Source: an uncultured Halorubrum sp. (GTDB lineage Archaea > Halobacteriota > Halobacteria > Halobacteriales > Haloferacaceae). Taken from it: DNA of 59,082 nt. Made by a program: the position numbers and the translations under genes. Positions 53,223 through 59,082 of the stretch are shown piece by piece. The notes beneath the pieces are model-generated. The model did no database searches, was not told the origin of the DNA, and saw nothing but the letters and a program-made list of their open reading frames with translations. The DNA is taken from assembly GCF_937146585.1 (NCBI RefSeq), contig NZ_CAKZRO010000143.1, positions 1 through 59,082 of the forward strand, read 5' to 3'. The first letter of the stretch is position 1; each line of letters begins with the position of its first letter.

Positions 53223-54614
53223 TCAGAACGGGCCTTTGCCGCCGCCCATCATGTCGCCGAGGCCGCCGCCCTCGCCGCCCATCTTCTTCATCATGCGCTG
53301 CATGTCGCCGTCGCCCATCCCCTGGAACTGGCTGATCGTCTGCTCCATCATCGAGTGCTGTTCGAGCAGCTGCTGGACCGTCTCCTCGTCGGTGCCGGAG
53401 CCGCGGGCGATCCGCCGCGTGCGCGACTGGCCGACGACGCGCGGGTTCTCCAGCTCCTCCTCGGTCATCGAGTCCATGATGCGCTCGAACCGGCGCATCC
53501 GGTCTTGGGTGACGTCCATCGCGTCGTCCGGGAGCTCGTCCATCATCCCGCCGCCGAGCCCGGGGATCATGTCCATCACCTGGTCGAGCGGCCCCATCTT
53601 GTTCATCGCGTCCATCTGCCGTTTCATGTCCTTCAGGGTGAACTCGCCCTGAAGCATGTCCTCGGGGTCCCAGTCCTCGTCCTCCTCCTGGGTCTCCTGC
53701 ATCGCGCGCTCGACGCGCTCGGAGAGCTGCTTCAGGTCGCCCATCCCGAGCAGCCGGGAGATGAACCCGGACGGCTCGAACCGCTCGATGTCCTGGACCG
53801 TCTCGCCGGTCCCGAGGAAGGCGATCGAGGAGTCGGTCTCGTTGACCGCGGTCAGCGCGCCCCCGCCCTTCGCGGTCCCGTCGAGCTTGGTGATGACGAC
53901 GCCCTCGATGCCGATCGACTCCTCGAACTGGCGGGCCTGCTCTTTCGCGCCCTGGCCGATCGCCGCGTCGAGGACGAGCAGCGAGCGGTCGGGGTCGACG
54001 ACGCTCTCGATCTCCTCGATCTCCGCGATGAGGTCGTCTTCGAGCGCGTGTCGGCCGGCCGTGTCCACGATGTGAACGTCGGCGTCGGCGGTCTCTTCGA
54101 GGCCGGTGCGCGCGATGTCGACCGGGTCGTCGTTGTCGGGGTTCCCGTAGAAGTCGACCTCGGCGCGCTCGCACATCTGCTTCGCCTGGTCGTACGCGCC
54201 GGGGCGGAAGGTGTCGGTCTGGACGACCGCGGGGCGGAGCCCCTTCTTCGAGAACCACCACGCCATCTTCGCCGCGGAGGTCGTCTTCCCCGACCCCTGG
54301 AGGCCGGCCAGCAGGATCGTCTGGTTCTCGAGGGGGAGCTGGGTCGAGTCGCCGACCAGCTCGACCATCTCCTCGTAGACGATCTTGAGGACGTGGTCCT
54401 TCGCCGTGGTGCCGCCCGGCGGTTCCTCTTCGAGCGCGCGGGACTTGATCGAGTCCGACAGCTCCATCACGAGGGAGACGTCGACGTCGGCGGACAGCAG
54501 GGAGCGCTGGATCTCCTTGACGATCTCCTCGACGTCGCTCTCGGAGAGTCGGGACTTCCCCTGGAGCTTGTCGAGGCTGCTCCGCAGGGACGTGCCGAGG
54601 TCGTCGAGTACCAT
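53223..54614 (-). CDS. srp54: Signal recognition particle 54 kDa protein
   Basis: GTPase subunit of SRP that binds signal sequences and targets ribosomes to the membrane. The 463-residue protein has the N domain (residues 1-95), the G domain with the P-loop [15 protein letters not shown] near 104, [10 protein letters not shown] near 136, the DTAGR of [13 protein letters not shown] near 184 and [13 protein letters not shown] near 242. The methionine-rich M domain from ~300 includes [16 protein letters not shown] and [12 protein letters not shown]-like CTTTACC near 54636-54643 (minus) lies ~26 bp upstream. The SRP RNA is not in the window. Confidence 0.97.
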   Translation of the reverse strand: MVLDDLGTSLRSSLDKLQGKSRLSESDVEEIVKEIQRSLLSADVDVSLVMELSDSIKSRALEEEPPGGTTAKDHVLKIVYEEMVELVGDSTQLPLENQTILLAGLQGSGKTTSAAKMAWWFSKKGLRPAVVQTDTFRPGAYDQAKQMCERAEVDFYGNPDNDDPVDIARTGLEETADADVHIVDTAGRHALEDDLIAEIEEIESVVDPDRSLLVLDAAIGQGAKEQARQFEESIGIEGVVITKLDGTAKGGGALTAVNETDSSIAFLGTGETVQDIERFEPSGFISRLLGMGDLKQLSERVERAMQETQEEDEDWDPEDMLQGEFTLKDMKRQMDAMNKMGPLDQVMDMIPGLGGGMMDELPDDAMDVTQDRMRRFERIMDSMTEEELENPRVVGQSRTRRIARGSGTDEETVQQLLEQHSMMEQTISQFQGMGDGDMQRMMKKMGGEGGGLGDMMGGGKGPF

Positions 54615-54682
54615 TTGCCGGAGCTAGGCGGGCGACGCGGTAAAGCTTTGTTCGTCGGCGGCGCGTCCGGTGCCGGACGGTC

Positions 54683-55579
54683 TCAGTCGTCGACGAGCCG
54701 CGCGCCCGCGGCGTCGACCCGGCACGCCTCCGGGTCGTAGCCCGCGTCGGAGAGGCCGGTGTCGAGCGCGAAGACCGTGCGGCCGAGCATCGCCATCGCG
54801 GCCTCGCCGCCGGCGGACTCGACGGCGGCTATCGCCTCGGCGACCTCGGGGACGAGGAGGTCCGCCTCGCGGGCGAACGCCCGGGCCGCGTCCATCAGCG
54901 TCGGGAGTCGCGGGTCCGCGCGGAGGCGGTCGAGGGCCTCCTCGCCGGCCGCGGAGAGGGTCTCCGTGTCGCCGCCGAGGACGCGCTCCGTGGACAGCTC
55001 GCCGAACGTGACGTACTCGACGCGCGCGGTCGCCGGCACGCCGTCGAGCTCGCCGACGCCCGGCGCGCCGGGTTCGAGCCGGATGGGGACCCCGCCGCGC
55101 GCCTGCGCGACCACGTCGCCGAGGCCGGTCCCGCGACCGACCTCCGCGGCGTGGGCGATCCGGACGAGCTCGTTCTCGGACCGCCCGCGGTCGAACGCGT
55201 CGTTCGCGGCGAGCGCGGTCCCGAGCGCCGCCGCCCCGGAGACGCCGAAGCCGGCGCCGATCGGGAGGTCGGTCTCGACCGCGACGTCGGCGGCGACGCC
55301 CAGTTCGGCGAGCGCGTCGTCGACGGCGCCGATCGACCCGGGCTCGCCGTCGATGGTCGTCTCCCCGGCGTCGGCGCCCGTCGCCGCCGCGTCGCTCGTC
55401 CCGCCGTCGCCCGTCACCGACTCCGCGTCGTCCGCCGGCGACACCCGGACGGTCACGCCGTCGGTGAGCGCCACGCCCGCACCGCGCGACCCGGCGGCCG
55501 CCGGGTCGTCGTCGGGGTGCGCGCTGAAGAGGGCGGTGACGTGGCCCGGGACGAACGCGGTCGCCCGCTGGCTGCTCAT
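54683..55579 (-). CDS. Pantoate kinase
   Basis: Archaeal coenzyme A pathway enzyme: phosphorylates pantoate to 4-phosphopantoate. The 298-residue GHMP kinase begins with AFVPGHVTALFSAHPDDDP at residues 8-26 and GSRGAGVALTDGV near 31, both typical of PoK. The GHMP ATP-binding motif is LPIGAGFGVSGAAALGTAL near 105. An acidic insertion (~55-75) precedes it. The partner phosphopantothenate synthetase is not adjacent. TATA-like CCGTTAATCG at 55602-55611 (minus). Confidence 0.92.
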   Translation of the reverse strand: MSSQRATAFVPGHVTALFSAHPDDDPAAAGSRGAGVALTDGVTVRVSPADDAESVTGDGGTSDAAATGADAGETTIDGEPGSIGAVDDALAELGVAADVAVETDLPIGAGFGVSGAAALGTALAANDAFDRGRSENELVRIAHAAEVGRGTGLGDVVAQARGGVPIRLEPGAPGVGELDGVPATARVEYVTFGELSTERVLGGDTETLSAAGEEALDRLRADPRLPTLMDAARAFAREADLLVPEVAEAIAAVESAGGEAAMAMLGRTVFALDTGLSDAGYDPEACRVDAAGARLVDD

Positions 55580-55698
55580 GTGGCCGCCGACGAGCGGGCC
55601 GCGATTAACGGTTGTTATCCGGGCCGGATCGGCCGCGGTCGGCGCGGGACGACGCCGACACCGCAGGCATAAGTACCGGCCGGGCGAACTCGGGCCGT

Positions 55699-56211
55699 AT
55701 GCGAAACCAGTTGCGCCCCGTCCTCGCCGCCGTGCTCGCGTTGGTCTTCCCGGGGCTCGGGCACCTCACGCTGCGGCGGTGGGGCCGGGCGCTGCTGTGG
55801 CACCTCACCGTCGTCGGCGGGGGCGTCGCGCTGTTCGCGCTGTACGACGTCGAGCCGGTCGACCCCCTCGCCGACCCCGCGGCGGTGTCGGCCGCGGTCC
55901 CGAACGACGTGGCGCTGCCGATCGTGCTGTTGACCGTGCTGTCGGCGGTCGACGCGTACCTCGTCGGGCGGGCGGACGCCGCGGAGCGCGAGCGGGTCGA
56001 CGCCGCCGCGGAGGCGATGCGGCGGCGCACCGCGAGCGCGGACGGCGACGAGGGACCGGGGGCCGGCCCGGCCCCGGCAGCCGCGGTCGGCGAGGCGGGC
56101 GAGAGCCCCGACGTGACCTGTCCCAGCTGCGGCCGGGAGACCGACGCCGACCTCGACTTCTGCCACTGGTGTACCGAGCCGCTCCCGTGGGCGGAGCCGG
56201 ACGACCGGTAA
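55699..56211 (+). CDS. Membrane protein with C-terminal zinc ribbon
   Basis: The 170-residue protein has an N-terminal hydrophobic part (helices ~8-18, 33-50, 70-92; PGLGHLTLRRWGRALLWHL is the typical start of small DUF6677/TM2-like proteins), a linker, and a C-terminal zinc ribbon CPSCGRETDADLDFCHWC (residues ~140-157). TATA-like GCATAAGTAC at 55667-55676 is ~28 bp before the ATG. Function unknown; the ribbon probably has a structural or regulatory role. It is divergent from pantoate kinase. Confidence 0.8.
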   Translation: MRNQLRPVLAAVLALVFPGLGHLTLRRWGRALLWHLTVVGGGVALFALYDVEPVDPLADPAAVSAAVPNDVALPIVLLTVLSAVDAYLVGRADAAERERVDAAAEAMRRRTASADGDEGPGAGPAPAAAVGEAGESPDVTCPSCGRETDADLDFCHWCTEPLPWAEPDDR

Positions 56212-56325
56212 CGCGGACGGCCCGACCGGTACCGAGAGACTGATTGCCGGGCCGTCCCGCGTGCCGATTGACAGATGACGGGTGACGCGGTGGCGGGTGA
56301 GTCCCGATGACCGACCGGACGACGG

Positions 56326-56345
56326 GTGACCGGCGGTGACCGGCG
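56326..56345 (+). repeat. Two tandem 10-bp units at a translation start
   Basis: GTGACCGGCG is repeated back to back. Each copy carries a GTG, but only the second (56336) is in the frame of the PAP2 gene. Confidence 0.6.
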
Positions 56346-57172
56346 GCTCGCCGACCGGGGCCCTCGGGCTCGTCGCTATCGTCGCCGGGGCCGTCCTCGC
56401 CGCGTTCGCGGTCCTCTTGCCGACGTGCGTCGGCCGGTCCCGGATCCGGAGCGTCCTCGGGGACCGGGACCTGCTCCGCGATCGGGCGCTCGGGGCGGCC
56501 CCGTACGTCGGTGGGCTCGCGCTCGTGCTCGCCGTCAACAAGGGGTTCATCCGGCGCATCGAGGCGTTCTCCTTCGAGTACGGGGTCCGCGCGACGACGG
56601 CCATCTACGCGGTCGAGGGCGACCTCGTGGCCGCGGTCCAAGACGCGATCCCGCGGTGGGCGGTGTACTACTTCGGCCCGGCCTACGTCGTCGGCTACGT
56701 CGTGTTACTCGCGTTCCCGCTCGTGGCGTACGCGTTCGCCGAGCGGCTGGAGCCGCTGAAGCGGCTGATCGCCGCGTACGCGGTGAACTACGCGGTCGCG
56801 ATCGCCTGTTACGCCTGGGTCGTCGCGTACGGGCCGCGGAACTACCCGAGGGTCTCGGGCGCGGACCCGGACGCGGCGAGCGTCGAGCCGCTGCTCTTGG
56901 AGTGGTTCGGCGGCGTGACGGCGCTCACCTCGCAGGTGAACGCCGCGACGAACGTCTTCCCCTCGCTCCACACGGCGCTGTCGGTGACGGTGGCGTTCGC
57001 GGCGGTGACGACCCACGAGGAGTTCCCGCGGTGGACGCCCGTGGCCGCGTTCCTCGCGGCGAGCATCGTCGTCGCGACGGTGTTCCTCGGGATCCACTGG
57101 GTGACGGACGTCGTCGCGGGAGGCCTGCTGGCCGCGGGCAGCGTCGCGGTCGCGGACCGGATCGTCGGCTGA
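56336..57172 (+). CDS. PAP2-family phosphatase
   Basis: The 278-residue membrane protein has about six helices. The acid-phosphatase signature is distributed over three motifs: the start region KGFIRRIEAFSFEYG near 63 (weak motif 1), NVFPSLHTALSV near 205 (motif 2, SxxH-type), and GIHWVTDVVAG near 244 (motif 3, HxxxD). Family members dephosphorylate lipid pyrophosphates such as polyprenyl diphosphate. The GTG start lies in a short tandem repeat; no ATG is available upstream in frame. It may support glycosylation or lipid recycling, inference only. Confidence 0.85.
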   Translation: MTGGSPTGALGLVAIVAGAVLAAFAVLLPTCVGRSRIRSVLGDRDLLRDRALGAAPYVGGLALVLAVNKGFIRRIEAFSFEYGVRATTAIYAVEGDLVAAVQDAIPRWAVYYFGPAYVVGYVVLLAFPLVAYAFAERLEPLKRLIAAYAVNYAVAIACYAWVVAYGPRNYPRVSGADPDAASVEPLLLEWFGGVTALTSQVNAATNVFPSLHTALSVTVAFAAVTTHEEFPRWTPVAAFLAASIVVATVFLGIHWVTDVVAGGLLAAGSVAVADRIVG

Positions 57173-57245
57173 ACGGCGGCCGAACCGTCTCGGGGGGCTC
57201 GAGGCGAGCATCTCGGTAGTTTCTCACCGGTGATAACTGAGGGCC

Positions 57246-57255
57246 AACTATGATA
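57246..57255 (+). promoter_or_regulatory. Candidate promoter of the FlaD/E-actin operon
   Basis: AACTATGATA predicts a transcript start near 57278 and a leader of ~27 nt, which holds GGACGGAAAC just before the ATG. A perfect 10-bp palindrome TCACCGGTGA lies upstream at about 57225-57234. Confidence 0.4.
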
Positions 57256-57304
57256 TGACCCCGCCGCGAGTGTCGGGACACGGACGCGAACGACGGACGG
57301 AAAC

Positions 57305-57790
57305 ATGAGTCTGAATCCACGACGATACGACGTACGAGAGCTGCGCCGGATCGCGGACGCCCCGCGAGACGGTGCGGACGGAGCGCCTCGGGAGCGGGCG
57401 CTCCGGCGGCCGAACCGGAACCGGGCCGAGCAGGCGGCGCGCTCGGCCGCGTTCACGGAGCTGCTCCAGCGTCAGCGTGGTGCGCGGCACGACGGCGAGG
57501 ACCCGGCGGATCGGCCGTACCTGACGGCGATCCCCGCCTCGCCCGCGGCGGAACGCGAGATCGGCGAGTGGCTCGGCTACCTCGTCGACGTCGGCGGCCA
57601 CGTGCGGAGCCGGGACGCGCTGTCCTACTACGGCGAGGTCGACTGGGTCGGCGACGACGCGGTCGCGGCGCTGACGCGCCGCCTCGAGGGGTTCGACGCC
57701 CCGACGCGCGACCGGCCGTACACTCCCGCGGACCACCGGATCAGCCTCGTCTCCATCGTCCGGATCGCTTCGTGTGCGAGTGACCAATGA
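57305..57790 (+). CDS. FlaD/FlaE-like archaellum-domain protein
   Basis: The 161-residue protein has a basic, disordered head (residues 1-68, PRRYDVRELRRIADAPRD ... RRPNRNRAEQAARSAAFTEL). Residues 70-157 form a FlaD/E-type domain: RPYLTAIPAS, EIGEWLGYLVDVGG near 84, DALSYYGEVDWV near 104, LTRRLEGFD near 123 and DHRISLVSIVRIAS near 143. FlaD and FlaE are archaellum-motor proteins that link it to chemotaxis through CheF. No archaellum gene is nearby, so this is a stand-alone copy. It overlaps the next gene by 4 bp (ATGA), indicating coupled translation with the actin-like protein. Confidence 0.8.
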   Translation: MSLNPRRYDVRELRRIADAPRDGADGAPRERALRRPNRNRAEQAARSAAFTELLQRQRGARHDGEDPADRPYLTAIPASPAAEREIGEWLGYLVDVGGHVRSRDALSYYGEVDWVGDDAVAALTRRLEGFDAPTRDRPYTPADHRISLVSIVRIASCASDQ

Positions 57791-58839
57791 GCGACGACGA
57801 ATCCACGGACATCAACGAATCGGACGAATCGGCAGCGGTCGGCGTGAAACTGGGCAGCACTCGGACGGTGCTCGACATCCCCGACGGACGGGGGGGTCGC
57901 GAGCGCCACTCGGTGCTGACCTGCCTGGCGACCTACGAGGACGCCATCACGGGCGACGAGAAGGTGCTGTTCGGCGAGGAGGCCGCGGTCGAGTACCCCG
58001 ACCGCGTGCGCTTCATGCTGCGCTCGGGACTCCCCGAGGACGACGACAGCGTCGCGGACGCGGAGCGCTTCTTCGAGGCGGTCGTCGACGCGCACGACGT
58101 GCCCGAGGACAGCGCGGTCGTCTACGCGGTGCCGACCATCGACAACGAGGCCGGCGTCGAGAACCTCAAGTCGGTGATCGAGGGCTCGTCGATCGGCGAG
58201 GTCGAGACGCGGAGCTACCCCGAGTCGCTGTGCGGGGCGATCCCCGCCTACGGCGACGGGCTCGACGCGATCGACGAGGTGTTCGTCTCGGTGAACCTCG
58301 GCTCGACGACGATGGAGGCGTGCGCCTACCGGCGCGGCGAGCAGCTCTCGCCGTTCTCGACCGGCTCGGTGACGGGCAACGAGGTCGACCGCCGGATCGT
58401 CGCCGCCGTCGAGGAGGAGACCCAGGGACGGGTCCACATCGACCGGACGACGGCCCGGGAGTACAAGGAGCAGCACGGCGACGTGTACGACTTCGAGCCG
58501 TTCACCGACGTGGTCCAGCAGCCGGGCGGCGGCAGCCACGAGTTCACCGTCGACCGCGGCGTCCAGGAGCCGATCGACCGGTACATCGACGAGGCGGTCG
58601 ACGTCGTCGCCAACGAGTTCCTCCCCGAGCTCGCGAACGACCACATGAAGCCGTACCAGCTGGCGCTCGGGCGCCCCATCGCCGCCACCGGCGGCATGGC
58701 GTGCATCCCCGGGCTCGTCGAGGAGTTCGAGAAGCGCCTCTGCGAGGAGCTCGACCGCGAGGTCGAGATCGTCTCGCCCGAGGAGCCCGCGGTCGCGGCC
58801 GCGGACGGCGCGGCGCGGATCGCGGCGCGACTGGTCTGA
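57787..58839 (+). CDS. Actin-like ATPase, salactin-type
   Basis: The 350-residue protein has the actin/Hsp70 fold with two phosphate loops: VGVKLGSTRTVLDI near residue 18 and FVSVNLGSTTMEACAYRRG near 167. VTGNEVDRRIVAAVEEE near 194 is like the actin-ParM connect region, and the adenosine motif is ATGGMACIPGLVEEF near 299. The acidic N-terminus replaces the MreB amphipathic helix. It belongs with haloarchaeal actin homologues such as salactin (Halobacterium), which polymerises from cell poles; assignment to that exact subfamily is from memory. It is translated together with a FlaD/E-like protein, which suggests a polar or cell-shape role (inference). Confidence 0.85.
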   Translation: MSDDESTDINESDESAAVGVKLGSTRTVLDIPDGRGGRERHSVLTCLATYEDAITGDEKVLFGEEAAVEYPDRVRFMLRSGLPEDDDSVADAERFFEAVVDAHDVPEDSAVVYAVPTIDNEAGVENLKSVIEGSSIGEVETRSYPESLCGAIPAYGDGLDAIDEVFVSVNLGSTTMEACAYRRGEQLSPFSTGSVTGNEVDRRIVAAVEEETQGRVHIDRTTAREYKEQHGDVYDFEPFTDVVQQPGGGSHEFTVDRGVQEPIDRYIDEAVDVVANEFLPELANDHMKPYQLALGRPIAATGGMACIPGLVEEFEKRLCEELDREVEIVSPEEPAVAAADGAARIAARLV

Positions 58840-58861
58840 GCGGCGATCGCGTCACTTTCTC

Positions 58862-58875
58862 GGTTTTTTCGAACC
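58862..58875 (+). terminator. T-tract terminator of the actin-like operon
   Basis: Six T residues (58864-58869) with flanking GGTT/AACC lie 23 bp after the stop codon. Confidence 0.5.
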
Positions 58876-58911
58876 CCCACAGCGGCGCGTCGCGCGAGGC
58901 CGAGTCGGATC

Positions 58912-59082
58912 GGTGGCGCGTGCCTGTGAGCGGCCGGAGCGAAGCGGCGGCCGCGGGAGGCACGCGCGAGGGAGTCGCGAACGGTGCGAGGTGCGAGCGA
59001 AGCGAGCGCCTCGATCGCGAGCGGTGAAACCGCGAGCAGTGAGCGACGAGGCCGGGGAGGTGTGAGGTGCTGTGCGGTCGCG
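58912..59082 (-). repeat. Dispersed hairpin repeat, copy C (opposite orientation, cut by window end)
   Basis: Read on the minus strand, the end gives GCGACCGCACAGCACCTCAC, CCTCCCCGGCCTCGTCG, then GCGACTCCCTCGCGCGTGC and the hairpin ending GGCACGCGCC, matching copies A and B. The hairpin itself is 58916-58968 (arms GCGCGTGCCT and AGGCACGCGC). No gene is visible in 58876-59082. Confidence 0.75.

Noticed and set aside
58862..58880. Sequence resembling a tRNA T-arm (TTCGAACC)
   Set aside because: No acceptor, D-arm or anticodon arm fits around it; the T-run is better explained as a terminator.

Overview
The window is a chromosomal segment of a halophilic archaeon. The G+C content is very high, the proteins are strongly acidic, and most genes sit about 25-28 bp downstream of a TATA-like element with the start codon at or next to the predicted transcript start (leaderless). 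Markers such as SRP54, pantoate kinase, RIO2 kinase, an archaeal MetRS with a fused tRNA-binding domain and a salactin-type actin homologue are all archaeal. The repeat family and overall style suggest Halorubrum or a close relative; that is my inference, not a proof.

Layout. 1-9.4 kb: repeat copy, pyruvate kinase, small membrane proteins including NfeD, dCTP deaminase overlapping a HTH-ThiN thiamine-type regulator, methionyl-tRNA synthetase, a VOC protein and a riboflavin-pathway reductase. 9.4-16.6 kb: coiled-coil protein with a long leader, NCS2 permease, SppA-like protease, DUF373 membrane protein, shikimate dehydrogenase, CopD-like protein, HhH protein. 16.6-19.9 kb: pabB-pabA-pabC type operon with 4-bp overlaps (chorismate to p-aminobenzoate). 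20-29.3 kb: Rieske protein, DUF5788, YkgJ-type Cys-cluster protein, DHDPS-like aldolase, bactofilin-like membrane protein, TRAM protein, methyltransferase, PPOX protein, winged-helix regulator, glycosyltransferase, HisF. 29.3-29.7 kb: a composite inverted-repeat element. 29.7-35.4 kb: divergent GH15 glucoamylase and GH13 amylase with a TrmB-family regulator, a starch/maltodextrin locus.

35.4-42.4 kb is the most distinctive part: a siderophore-type iron uptake locus on the minus strand with two paralogous substrate-binding lipoproteins, each followed by a paralogous short flavoprotein, sharing one permease and one ATPase. Both lipoprotein promoters carry two TTTAGG-N4-CCTAAA palindromes spaced 36 bp centre to centre, one on each side of the TATA box. 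42.5-56.2 kb is mostly housekeeping: RIO2, lipoate ligase, endonuclease IV, methyltransferase, M29 peptidase, Mut7-C protein overlapping PolX, MFS transporter, SRP54, pantoate kinase. 56.3-58.9 kb ends with a PAP2 phosphatase and a two-gene unit coupling an archaellum FlaD/E-like domain protein to an actin/salactin-like ATPase, followed by another copy, in opposite orientation, of the repeat seen at the window start. No rRNA, tRNA, IS element, prophage or CRISPR array was recognised.
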